This document shows positions 49,686 through 58,507 of a stretch of 64,000 bases of DNA, piece after piece; within the stretch, counting starts at the first letter, position 1, and every line of letters starts with the position of its first letter. This stretch comes from Pseudomonas saliphila (GTDB taxonomy: Bacteria > Pseudomonadota > Gammaproteobacteria > Pseudomonadales > Pseudomonadaceae). Under the pieces are notes generated by a model. It saw nothing but the letters and a program-made list of their open reading frames with translations. It did not search any database and was not told the DNA's origin. Location of the stretch: positions 1 to 64,000 of the forward strand of contig NZ_VTVA01000013.1 in assembly GCF_008638345.1 (NCBI RefSeq), written 5' to 3'. Both the position numbers and the translations under genes were made by a program.

Positions 49686-52142
49686 ATGGTTAGAACGATG
49701 CGTAACGGATTATGTGTGCTGATGTTGGCGCTGCTGGCGAACGCTGGTTGGGCTCAGTCGGAGGATGGCGGCGGGATAACCGCCTCCGAGGCGCGTCATG
49801 CACTGGATACGCTGCAGGACGAAACGCGGCGCGAGGAGGTGGTGCGTACGCTGGAGAGCATAGCCGCCGGTGCTGAGGCGGCCACCGGTGAAGACGATGC
49901 AGAGGCTGAGACGGCGGACGAAGAGTCGCCGATCGCCAATATCGTGCCGCTGGAAGAAGGTGGCCTGATCGCCCGGACGCTCGAGCAGGTGGGGCAATGG
50001 GCCGATAGCCTGACCGAGCAGCTAGCGCGCCTGGGCAACGCCATTACCGAACTCCCTGCCTGGTTCGAGGCGACCTTCGTCAGCGAGGTCGGCCGGACCC
50101 TGTTGTTACAGGCGCTGACCGATCTGGCCATCGTCTTCGGCATTGGGCTATGCCTCGAATGGTTGCTGCGCCGGCTGCTGCGCAGGGGCGCGCAACGACT
50201 CATCGATTCTGCCGATGAAGCAGAGGCACGACCGCCCGCGGCGCGCAGGTCAGCCGCGCCGATCACTGATTCAGAGCGTGTGGACCAGGCGGTCGCCGGG
50301 CTGCGACCTATCCAGGACGGCACCGCGCTGGTGCAGGTACAACGCGACGGCGTGGAGCAGATCGAGTCGGTTTCCGTTGGGGTAGTCAATTCCGGTGCGG
50401 ATCCGGCGCCACCGCTTGAGCCGTCACTGCAGCCAGACGGGTCAGGTGCCGCCGGCAAGACCAGTAAAGCCGAGCCGGAGCTCACTGCGCTGCGCCATTT
50501 ACCGTTTGCCCTCGCCAGTTTCGTGCTGGATCTCCTGCCTCTGGGCCTGTTCTTCGGCATAGCTGCCTTGACTCTGCATTTTTTGCCGGGGCTCGACTCG
50601 CGCACGCATGAAGTGACCAGTGAATTCGTCATGGCTTACGTCATCACCCGCGTCACCATGGCAGTAGTGCGTTTGCTGGCTTCGCCCACACGCTTCAGCC
50701 TGCGGATTGCCCGCCTCAGCGATGGCGCGTCGCAGCTTTTGCACCGCTGGGCGCGGGGACTGGTGATCCTGGCCACCTTTGGCGTCGCCATTGCCAACGC
50801 CGTGGACATTCTCGGGACCGGCCCGTCTGCGCGGCTGTTGATTATCAAAAGTGTTTCTCTGCTGGCGCACATAGCGGTGGTGATTCTGGTGTTCCGGATT
50901 CGCCATCTTGTTGGCGGGCTGGTCGCCGGGCCTGCGGACCGGCTTGGTACCTGGGCCATCCTGCGGCGCTGGCTGGCGCGGATCTGGCCCTATCTGGCGA
51001 GTGTGTTGGTCATGGGCTCCTGGCTGATCCGGACGATGCATATCGAGGACGGCTTTCCCCGATTGATCGAATTTGTCGGCGTATCAGGCGCGATCATCGT
51101 GCTCGGGCGATTGATCGCAGTTCTTGCTCTGGGCGGGCTGGGCCGACTGGTTGACAGCGATGAGGTCGACGCGGAGCAGGCCTCCGGGCTGCGCCACCGT
51201 TTGGCCGAGGATTACTACCCGCTGCTGCGCTCGTTGCTGGTGATGGTCATCGTGGCCGGGACACTGCTGGCACTGCTGCAAGCCTGGGGTTTGAACGCGA
51301 TCGCCTGGTTTGCACCGGGCACCATTGGCGGCAGCCTTGCCTCCGCCGCGCTGACCATTCTGGTGGCAGTGACGCTCGCCATTATTGTCTGGCAGGCGAC
51401 TAATGCGGCCGTCGACAGGCGCATCCACCTGTGGCGGCAGCAGGGCGATACGGTGCGGGCCGCGCGCTTGCGCACCTTATTGCCGATGCTGCGCTCTGGG
51501 CTGATGATCCTCATCGTGCTGGTGGTCGGGTTCACAGCGCTTAGTCAAATCGGTATCAACACCACGCCGCTGCTCGCAGGCGCGAGCATCATCGGCGTGG
51601 CCGTCGGCTTTGGCTCGCAGAAACTGGTCCAGGACTTTATCACCGGGATTTTCCTGCTGATGGAAAACGCCATGCAGGTCGGCGACTGGGTCACGGTCGC
51701 AGGCGTGTCGGGCACGGTGGAAAACCTCTCGATCCGCACGGTGCGCCTGCGTGCCGGTGATGGTTCGCTGCATATCGTGCCCTTCAGTTCAGTCTCAACG
51801 GTGAACAACACCACCCGTGGCCTGGGCAATGCCGCTATGCGCATCAGCGTTCGCTACGACACCGACATCAATCAGGCGCTTGCCGAACTCAAGGCGATTG
51901 GTGCGGCGCTAAGGAAGGATCCGGCGTTCGAGAAGCTGATCATTGCCGATCTGGAAGTCTGGGGTGTCGATGCGGTGGACGGCGCGATGGTGACTCTGGC
52001 CGGACAAATGCGCTGCGTGGACAAGGGCCGTTGGGGCGTACAGCGCGAAATGAACCGGCGCATTCTGGAGCGCTTCCGCGAGCTGGGCATTCATGTGGCT
52101 GATCCGCGTGAGCGGTTGGTGGGGGCTATCAAGACGCGGTGA
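49686..52142 (+). CDS. Large MscS-family mechanosensitive channel
   Basis: A channel that opens on membrane tension after osmotic downshock. ATG 49686 lies very close to its GGAG; ATG 49698 (MRNGLCVLMLALLANAGWAQ) is the alternative, and both lead into a signal peptide. The 818 residues comprise a periplasmic N-terminal region (about 25-150), a first pair of helices, a low-complexity loop (about 190-255), a multi-helix middle, and the MscS core near 600-790 (GIAVGFGSQKLVQDFITGI with the pore helix, VGDWVTVAGVSGTVENLSIR). The layout resembles E. coli YbiO or YjeP-sized MscM/MscK relatives. Downstream are REP-like repeats. Confidence 0.9.
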   Translation: MVRTMRNGLCVLMLALLANAGWAQSEDGGGITASEARHALDTLQDETRREEVVRTLESIAAGAEAATGEDDAEAETADEESPIANIVPLEEGGLIARTLEQVGQWADSLTEQLARLGNAITELPAWFEATFVSEVGRTLLLQALTDLAIVFGIGLCLEWLLRRLLRRGAQRLIDSADEAEARPPAARRSAAPITDSERVDQAVAGLRPIQDGTALVQVQRDGVEQIESVSVGVVNSGADPAPPLEPSLQPDGSGAAGKTSKAEPELTALRHLPFALASFVLDLLPLGLFFGIAALTLHFLPGLDSRTHEVTSEFVMAYVITRVTMAVVRLLASPTRFSLRIARLSDGASQLLHRWARGLVILATFGVAIANAVDILGTGPSARLLIIKSVSLLAHIAVVILVFRIRHLVGGLVAGPADRLGTWAILRRWLARIWPYLASVLVMGSWLIRTMHIEDGFPRLIEFVGVSGAIIVLGRLIAVLALGGLGRLVDSDEVDAEQASGLRHRLAEDYYPLLRSLLVMVIVAGTLLALLQAWGLNAIAWFAPGTIGGSLASAALTILVAVTLAIIVWQATNAAVDRRIHLWRQQGDTVRAARLRTLLPMLRSGLMILIVLVVGFTALSQIGINTTPLLAGASIIGVAVGFGSQKLVQDFITGIFLLMENAMQVGDWVTVAGVSGTVENLSIRTVRLRAGDGSLHIVPFSSVSTVNNTTRGLGNAAMRISVRYDTDINQALAELKAIGAALRKDPAFEKLIIADLEVWGVDAVDGAMVTLAGQMRCVDKGRWGVQREMNRRILERFRELGIHVADPRERLVGAIKTR

Positions 52143-52145
52143 GGG

Positions 52146-52170
52146 ATCGCCCCGAGTCGGGCCTCCCACA
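52146..52170 (-). repeat. REP-like sequence 1 after the mechanosensitive channel gene
   Basis: On the minus strand it reads TGTGGGAG, then GCCCGACTCGGGGC, then GAT. This is the layout of pseudomonad REP sequences (GTxGGAG-type head, short palindrome, GCGAT tail). It is 4 bases past the channel stop codon. Confidence 0.65.
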
Positions 52171-52245
52171 TTGAACTGCGTAGCCTGGAAAGAGGGGGTG
52201 TCTCAAACCGACCACGGTGTGCTCTGAACAGAGAGTGCAGTCCGA

Positions 52246-52319
52246 TGGAGGGTCGAGTTCCATCTCGACCAGCGGTATAGCCGGCGAGGACCATGGCCGG
52301 GATGGAACCCGGCCCTCCA
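52246..52319. repeat. Inverted REP pair (BIME) with covarying stems
   Basis: The 25-mers 52246-52270 and 52295-52319 are inverted copies differing at four positions. Each forms a 7-bp hairpin (GGTCGAG/CTCGACC and GGCCGGG/CCCGGCC), and the four differences are two compensatory base-pair swaps (T-A to C-G, A-T to G-C). This shows that the stem structure has been kept under selection. Loops are TTCCAT and ATGGAA. Confidence 0.8.
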
Positions 52320-52339
52320 CAGAGCGCACACCCATGGAG

Positions 52340-53236
52340 TCATACATTCCGCTGCCCCAGGAACTCCCTCAGACACTCCATAAATGCCGCAGGCCGATGA
52401 TGGTGCACATTATGCCCGGCGCCCTTGATGCTGATGATGCTGGCATTACGGAAGTGCCGAAAGCGTCCATCCTGTTCTGGATTCGATGCCCAGCTTTCCT
52501 CGCCGTATATCAATAGCACCGGGCAGTTGATGGCCTGCCAGAGATCATTGGCTTCAGGCGATGCGACATCGGCTGCGCCTCCGCCGCGAATCCTGGCGTC
52601 GTACTTCCAGCGCAGTTGACCGTCTTCAGCTGGCGTGAGCCCGTGGCTACAGATGTGCAGCGCTGTGGCGCGCTCGACGTGGGGATCGTGGCTCATCAGC
52701 CGGTCAGCTGCGGCCTCGATGCTGGCGTAGCGGCTGGTTTTTCGCGTATCCATTTTCCGAACCTTTTCTACCCAGGCGCGCAGCTGGCCGTGGCGCGGGG
52801 TCAGATCCCGCTCGGCGCGTACCTTGGGCGATGATCCCAGCCCTTCAATCACGCAGAGCCGCTCGACCAGCTCCGGGAAGGCTGCGGTGTAATGAATGGC
52901 GATGTTGCCACCCAGGGAGTGTGCGACCAGCGTGGTCGGCGGATTTCCCAGTTCCTCCATGAGCGCAGCAATGTCCGGCAGGTAATCCGGGATGGAGTAG
53001 GCGCACCCGCTGCTCCAGTCGCTGTCGCCATGCCCGCGCAGATCCGGAGCCACGACGTGCCAGTGCTCGCGCAGCTGCTGCGCGACCTGATCCCAGACGT
53101 GCGCATGTTCCAGCCCACCATGCAAAAGGACCAGCAACGGGGCATCGGAGTTGCCCCAATCCAGATAATGCAGACGCAAGCCGCGTGAGGAATAAAACCG
53201 GCTTACGGGGAAATCGGAGCTGTTCGGATCGGGCAT
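52340..53236 (-). CDS. Alpha/beta hydrolase
   Basis: A 298-residue cytosolic hydrolase of the epoxide-hydrolase-like group. Oxyanion-hole segment LLVLLHGGLEHAHVWDQVAQ is near residue 35, the RGHGDSDW motif near 70, the nucleophile elbow VAHSLGGNIAIHY (Ser near 108), and the catalytic His near the end in ISIKGAGHNVHHHRPA. The acidic residue is likely in VLLIYGEESW. The substrate is unknown. It is divergent from ligD, with a 94-base promoter region between them. Confidence 0.88.
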   Translation of the reverse strand: MPDPNSSDFPVSRFYSSRGLRLHYLDWGNSDAPLLVLLHGGLEHAHVWDQVAQQLREHWHVVAPDLRGHGDSDWSSGCAYSIPDYLPDIAALMEELGNPPTTLVAHSLGGNIAIHYTAAFPELVERLCVIEGLGSSPKVRAERDLTPRHGQLRAWVEKVRKMDTRKTSRYASIEAAADRLMSHDPHVERATALHICSHGLTPAEDGQLRWKYDARIRGGGAADVASPEANDLWQAINCPVLLIYGEESWASNPEQDGRFRHFRNASIISIKGAGHNVHHHRPAAFMECLREFLGQRNV

Positions 53237-53330
53237 TCTCAGGGTTCCAGGTTGGGGCAGCCGGGGTCGCTACTGAACCTTCCAGACCGGCGCTGTTCTT
53301 TATTGGAAAGAGCGAAGCAAAGGTGTATTC

Positions 53331-55955
53331 ATGACCGAGGCACTCGAGGAATACAACCGCAAACGGGATTTTGCTGCAACGCCCGAGCCCTCCGGTGCGC
53401 GTAAATCGAAGCGGCAGGGCAAGCGTGGCAAGGCCAAACAGGCGCTGCAGTTCTGCATCCAGAAGCACGACGCGACCCGCCTGCATTACGACTTCCGCCT
53501 GGAGCTGGACGGTACGCTGAAAAGCTGGGCCGTGCCTAAGGGGCCAAGCCTGGACCCGACATCGCGCCGTCTGGCCGTGCATGTTGAGGATCACCCGCTG
53601 GACTACGCCACCTTCGAAGGCAGCATTCCCCAGGGACACTACGGCGCCGGTGATGTGATTGTCTGGGATCGCGGCGTGTGGATTCCCGAGGGCGATCCAC
53701 GCGAGGGTTATGAGAAGGGCAAACTCAAGTTTGAGCTGCAGGGCGAGAAGCTTGCCGGCAGCTGGAATCTGGTGCGTACCAACATGGATGGCAAGAAGGA
53801 ACAGTGGTTCCTGATCAAATCCAGGGATGCGGCGGCGCGCCCAGCAGCCGAGTACGACATTGCTGAAGATCAGCCTCACAGCGTGCTCAGTGACCGCACC
53901 ATTGTCCCAAAAACTGTCCCGAAAAATGCGCCAAAAAAACGCGGCGGCAAGGCTGCGGAGCCTCGGCCGGTGGAAAAGCAGCCAGCCAGGACAGCGCGCA
54001 CGCAGTCGTCGGCCCAGCTTGACGGGGCGAAAAAGACAGCACTGCCCGACACGCTGAAGCCCGAGCTGGCTACTCTGGTTGACAGCGTGCCGGAGGGCGA
54101 CTGGCGCTATGAACTCAAATTCGATGGTTACCGCATCATGGCGCGTATCGCCGACGGCGACGTGCGCCTGTTCACCCGCAATGGCCACGACTGGACGCGC
54201 AAGATGCCGCGTCAGGCCGAGGCTTTGGCTGCACTCGGGCTGGAATCGGCCTGGCTGGACGGCGAAGTCATTGTTGCCAATGAGGAGGGCCTGCCGGATT
54301 TCCAGGCCCTGCAGAATGCGTTCGAGACCAACAAGAGCGGCGCCATCGTCTATTACCTGTTCGACATGCCCTATCTCAACGGTATGGATCTGCGCAAGGT
54401 ACCGCTTGAAGAGCGCCGCGCGGCATTGGCTCAGGTGCTGGAGCGCAGTGAAGATGACATGCTGCGATTTTCTGAAGACTTCGAGGAATCGCCCGAGGCG
54501 ATGCTCAATAGCGCCTGCCAGATGAAGATGGAGGGGCTGATCGGTAAGCGTACCGGCAGCCATTATGTGTCGCGACGCAGCAACGACTGGATCAAGCTCA
54601 AATGCAGTCATCGTCAGGAGTTCGTGATTGTCGGTTTCACCGATCCCAAGGGCAGCCGCAGTGCCTTTGGTGCGTTGCTCCTCGGCTTGCATGACGAAGA
54701 CAGCGGTGAGCTGCGTTACGCCGGTAAGGTGGGTACCGGTTTCAATGAAGCAACCCTGCGCCGGGTGCACGAAGCACTCAAACCGCTGGAAGTGAAGAAA
54801 ACGGCAGTGGTGAACCCGCCAACCGGCGCCGATGCCCGCGGTGTGCATTGGCTGAAACCACAACTGCTGGCCGAAGTCGCCTACGCTGAAATGACCAAGG
54901 ACGGCAGTGTGCGGCATGCGGTGTTCCACGGGCTGCGCAGCGACAAGCCGGCCGAGGACATCACCCGCGAACTGCCGGCTAAGGCGGAGAAGAGCGCGGC
55001 GGACAAGCCCGGCCCCAAGGCAAAGGCCGGAACCAGGGAAAAGCCGGCGCCGGCTAAAAGCGGCAAATCCTCGGCCAGCGGCAAATTCCGCATTACCCAT
55101 CCCAAGCGCGTGATTGATGCGTCGAGCGGCACAACCAAGGGACAGCTGGCTGAGTACTACGCCCGCACGGCGGACTGGATTCTGCCGCAGCTGGCCAATC
55201 GGCCTGTGGCGCTGGTGCGCGCGCCGGACGGCTTGTCCGGCGAGCTGTTTTTCCAGAAAAATCCGGACCGGTTGTCGATCCCTGACCTGCAAACCATGGA
55301 CAAGGAATATTCCGGGCAACCGGTGATGATGATCAACAGCGTGGAAGCGCTGGTCGGGGCGGTGCAGATGAGCACCATCGAATTCCATACCTGGAATGCG
55401 ACATCGGCCGATCTTGAACGGCCAGACCGCTTCATTCTCGACCTTGATCCCGATCCAGCGCTGCCCTGGAAAGCCATGATCGAGGCGACCCAACTCACGT
55501 TAACGGTACTCGATGAGTTGGGGCTGACGGCCTTCCTCAAAACCAGCGGTGGCAAGGGTATTCACCTGGTAGTGCCATTGAAGCCGAAGGACGATTGGGC
55601 GCAGGTCAAAGCCTTTAGCCATGCCATCGTCAAACATATGGCCAAGCTGCTGCCTGATCGGTTCTCGGCGGTATCCGGCCCGAAGAATCGCATCGGGCGA
55701 ATCTTTATTGATTATCTGCGTAACAGTCAGGGCGCGACCACCATCTGCGCCTATGCCGCTCGCACGCGGGAAGGCATGCCAGTATCTGTACCGATCTACC
55801 GCGATGAACTCAGTGAGCTCAAGGGCGCCAACCTATGGACTATCCATAACCTGCACGAGCGGCTGGGCGAGCTGGATGCGGACCCCTGGGCGGACTATGC
55901 GAAGACGAAACAGACGATTACCGCTGACATGCGCAAGCGACTTGGGATCAAATAG
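53331..55955 (+). CDS. ligD: ATP-dependent DNA ligase D (NHEJ)
   Basis: LigD carries out end-joining of double-strand breaks together with Ku. The 874-residue protein has the Pseudomonas order of domains: a 3'-phosphoesterase (about 35-160: FCIQKHDATRLHYDFRLEL, HVEDHPLDYATFEGSIPQGH); a Lys/Ala-rich linker; the ligase (about 235-530) with adenylated Lys in YELKFDGYRIMAR, WLDGEVIVANEEG and EGLIGKRTGSHY; a second linker rich in Lys/Ala/Pro (about 545-585); and an archaeo-eukaryotic primase-type polymerase (about 590-860: RVIDASSGTTKGQLAEYYAR, FILDLDPDPALPW, TSGGKGIHLVVPL). All catalytic motifs are present. No ku gene is in the window; it should be elsewhere. Confidence 0.95.
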   Translation: MTEALEEYNRKRDFAATPEPSGARKSKRQGKRGKAKQALQFCIQKHDATRLHYDFRLELDGTLKSWAVPKGPSLDPTSRRLAVHVEDHPLDYATFEGSIPQGHYGAGDVIVWDRGVWIPEGDPREGYEKGKLKFELQGEKLAGSWNLVRTNMDGKKEQWFLIKSRDAAARPAAEYDIAEDQPHSVLSDRTIVPKTVPKNAPKKRGGKAAEPRPVEKQPARTARTQSSAQLDGAKKTALPDTLKPELATLVDSVPEGDWRYELKFDGYRIMARIADGDVRLFTRNGHDWTRKMPRQAEALAALGLESAWLDGEVIVANEEGLPDFQALQNAFETNKSGAIVYYLFDMPYLNGMDLRKVPLEERRAALAQVLERSEDDMLRFSEDFEESPEAMLNSACQMKMEGLIGKRTGSHYVSRRSNDWIKLKCSHRQEFVIVGFTDPKGSRSAFGALLLGLHDEDSGELRYAGKVGTGFNEATLRRVHEALKPLEVKKTAVVNPPTGADARGVHWLKPQLLAEVAYAEMTKDGSVRHAVFHGLRSDKPAEDITRELPAKAEKSAADKPGPKAKAGTREKPAPAKSGKSSASGKFRITHPKRVIDASSGTTKGQLAEYYARTADWILPQLANRPVALVRAPDGLSGELFFQKNPDRLSIPDLQTMDKEYSGQPVMMINSVEALVGAVQMSTIEFHTWNATSADLERPDRFILDLDPDPALPWKAMIEATQLTLTVLDELGLTAFLKTSGGKGIHLVVPLKPKDDWAQVKAFSHAIVKHMAKLLPDRFSAVSGPKNRIGRIFIDYLRNSQGATTICAYAARTREGMPVSVPIYRDELSELKGANLWTIHNLHERLGELDADPWADYAKTKQTITADMRKRLGIK

Positions 55956-55983
55956 ATCGGGAGTTGAACTGGGCGTCACACAG

Positions 55984-56226
55984 TCAGTCTGATTGACAAG
56001 CGAACAGGTGGATAAGCCGTCCCGCGCGGCGTATTCCGTACCGGAACCCCAGTGTTAGCGTCCCGTATTCCGGAACCAGCGCGACAATATTAGTTGCTAC
56101 AATCGCACCTCGCTGGAATCGTTGTTGGTTGATGTTCTTGAGTTCCCGATCCGTGTCGCCAGGATCGCCCGCCCAGTAATGACGCGCCCTGCGTATTTTT
56201 CTGAACCGCTGTAGTGAAGCTGGCAT
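55984..56226 (-). CDS. Hypothetical basic protein (80 aa)
   Basis: A minus-strand frame from ATG 56226 gives MPASLQRFRKIRRARHYWAG and continues to LFACQSD. A longer form from a TTG at 56268 adds 14 residues. It is basic at the N-terminus and has one moderately hydrophobic stretch (GAIVATNIVALVPEYG). No good ribosome site is seen. The composition is unlike an antisense shadow because nothing is encoded opposite it. I do not recognise a family. It sits alone in the region between ligD and the sensor kinase. Confidence 0.35.
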   Translation of the reverse strand: MPASLQRFRKIRRARHYWAGDPGDTDRELKNINQQRFQRGAIVATNIVALVPEYGTLTLGFRYGIRRAGRLIHLFACQSD

Positions 56227-56316
56227 GTCGGCATTCTTGCGGCTTTGGTTCGGTATACAATCTTTCAATCTGTATCATAAAATGACTAACGGATAGAGTT
56301 CGTAAAAGGGAACGCA

Positions 56317-58296
56317 ATGGATAAGGTTGAGCGGCTGGAAGCGTCACTGGGCGATGAACAGCGATACCGTTTGCTTATCGATGCGGTAACGGATTACGCC
56401 ATTTACATGTTGGACCCAGATGGCATCGTTTCCAGCTGGAACCCTGGAGCTGAGCGCTTCAAGGGTTACACCGCTGACGAAATCATGGGGTGTCATTTCT
56501 CACGTTTTTATTCCGAGAGTGATCAGCGCGCTGGACGACCGCAACTCGGTCTCGACACGGCCGCTCGCGAAGGACGCTTCGAAACAGAAGGGTGGCGCAT
56601 CCGTAAGGACGGCACGCGTTTCTGGGCACACGTCATCATTGATCCAATCAGAGATTCCGCAGGCGGGATATTAGGGTACGCCAAGGTCACGCGTGATCTT
56701 ACCGAACGAAAGCTGGCCGAAGAGGCGCTGCGCGAAAGTGAGCAGCAGTTCCGACTGCTGATTGAAGGGGTGACCGACTACGCGATTTACCTGCTCAGCG
56801 CGGATGGCCTGGTCAGCAACTGGAATGCTGGCGCCGAGCATATCAAGGGCTATAAGCGCGAGGAGATAGTCGGTGAGCATTTCTCTCGTTTCTACACACC
56901 CGAGGATCGCGCCGCTGGTATGCCCGCAGCCAGTCTGGAAACTGCCGCGCGTGTTGGCCGCTTTGAGAGTGAAGGCTGGCGAATGCGCAAGGACGGCAGC
57001 CGGTTCGTGGCCCATGTGATCATCGATGCGATCTATGATCCTGATGGCACACTGACTGGCTTTGCCAAGGTCACCCGGGATATCACTGAACGCGTTGAGC
57101 GGGAAAAGGAACTCGAGCAAGCCCGTGGAGCGCTGTTCCAGGCGCAGAAGATGGAAGCGGTAGGCCAGTTAACCGGGGGTATCGCCCACGATTTTAATAA
57201 CCTTCTGACCGTGGTGCTGATGAGCCTCGAAATGGCGCGCAAGCGGATTCCAGCTGATACGCGGGTGATGCATTTCATTGATAACGCAATAGAAGGCGCG
57301 AAACGCGGCGCGACCCTGACGCAACGTATGCTCGCCTTCGCCCGCAAACAGGAGCTGCACATTGAGGCCGTCTCGGTACCCGAGCTGGTAGGCGGTATGT
57401 CTCGTCTGCTGACCAGTTCGATCGGGCCTTCGTTTTCCATAGAGACGCGATTTGCCTCCGCGCTACCCGCAGTCAAAGCGGATGCCCATCATCTCGAAAC
57501 CAGTCTGCTCAATCTCGTGGTTAACGCGCGCGACGCCATGCCGGACGGTGGGACCATCGCCATTTCTGCCAACGTCGAGTACTACCGCGGTGGCGAGACA
57601 GGTGAGCTGGAGCCCGGGGAGTACGTTCGACTTGAAGTGACCGACACCGGCGAGGGCATGGATGAGACAACATTGGCGCGGGTCACCGAGCCGTTTTTTA
57701 CCACCAAGGGCGTGGGCAAGGGTACCGGTCTGGGGCTGTCCATGGTGCATGGCATGGCTGGCCAACTGGGCGGCAGGCTGGTGGTCGAGAGCGAAAAGGG
57801 CAGGGGCACCACGGTCGCGGTGTGGCTGCCAGTTGCCATTGGCGAGCCCGAGCCGACTCAGACTCTGGATCCGGAGACTGTGGCAGAATTCAGTGGGCCG
57901 CTGGATATCCTGGCGGTGGATGATGATCCGCTGGTCCTCACCAATACGACAGCGATGCTCGGGGAGCTGGGCCACAACGTGCTCGAGGCCAGTTCCGGTC
58001 CCCAGGCGCTGAAGCTCCTGCGCGAGCGCAGCGTGGATCTGATTATTACTGATCATGCAATGCCGGTCATGACCGGTTTGCAGCTGGCCGAGATCGTTCG
58101 GGCCGAGCGCCCGGAATTGCCGATAGTGTTAGCTACGGGCTACGCGGAATTGCCGCGTCGCGGGAAGATCCCCAAAGCGATCCCGCGTCTGGCCAAACCC
58201 TTTGGCGAGAATGCGCTAGCCGCCGCGATCACCAAGGCTTTGCTTGCGGTGGCCCCCGGTTCTGTTGGAAGCACGGACAGAACCACCTCTATCTAG
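56317..58296 (+). CDS. Hybrid PAS-PAS histidine kinase with receiver domain
   Basis: A cytosolic 659-residue hybrid sensor. Two tandem PAS domains (about 18-140 and 145-270) are close copies: both carry VTDYAIY(M/L)L, the pattern SNWNAGAEHIKGY, FSRFY and EGWR(I/M)RKDG, so they came from an internal duplication. HisKA follows with the phosphorylated His in GGIAHDFNNLLTVVL (about 290), then HATPase (LVVNARDAMPDGG N-box, GEGMDETTLARVTEPFF, GKGTGLGLSMVHGMAGQLGG), and a C-terminal receiver with Asp in VDLIITDHAMPVMTGLQLAE (about 577). It lacks membrane segments, so the input is internal (light, oxygen or redox, as PAS domains usually sense). No response regulator is adjacent. Confidence 0.9.
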   Translation: MDKVERLEASLGDEQRYRLLIDAVTDYAIYMLDPDGIVSSWNPGAERFKGYTADEIMGCHFSRFYSESDQRAGRPQLGLDTAAREGRFETEGWRIRKDGTRFWAHVIIDPIRDSAGGILGYAKVTRDLTERKLAEEALRESEQQFRLLIEGVTDYAIYLLSADGLVSNWNAGAEHIKGYKREEIVGEHFSRFYTPEDRAAGMPAASLETAARVGRFESEGWRMRKDGSRFVAHVIIDAIYDPDGTLTGFAKVTRDITERVEREKELEQARGALFQAQKMEAVGQLTGGIAHDFNNLLTVVLMSLEMARKRIPADTRVMHFIDNAIEGAKRGATLTQRMLAFARKQELHIEAVSVPELVGGMSRLLTSSIGPSFSIETRFASALPAVKADAHHLETSLLNLVVNARDAMPDGGTIAISANVEYYRGGETGELEPGEYVRLEVTDTGEGMDETTLARVTEPFFTTKGVGKGTGLGLSMVHGMAGQLGGRLVVESEKGRGTTVAVWLPVAIGEPEPTQTLDPETVAEFSGPLDILAVDDDPLVLTNTTAMLGELGHNVLEASSGPQALKLLRERSVDLIITDHAMPVMTGLQLAEIVRAERPELPIVLATGYAELPRRGKIPKAIPRLAKPFGENALAAAITKALLAVAPGSVGSTDRTTSI

Positions 58297-58507
58297 CTTT
58301 TGAATATCCGCTTCATTTTTCCGCCCCATCTCATTTGCCGCTCGCTGCTCTCCCTCTGCCTGCACACCTGATGAAACGTACTACCAAAGACGCATGTCCG
58401 GCCGGATGAGCACCCAGCATACTCAGCCTTTAAACTGGGATTGATTGCGATGTGCTATTGGCGCTAAGTTACAGTCTCACCATGATGTGTTGGCCAGGGA
58501 GAGCGCC

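Noticed and set aside
52845-55493. Very long minus-strand open frame opposite ligD (about 880 codons)
   Set aside because: It is the GC-rich codon mirror of ligD; composition is Arg/His/Gly-rich with no domain, and ligD itself is fully supported.
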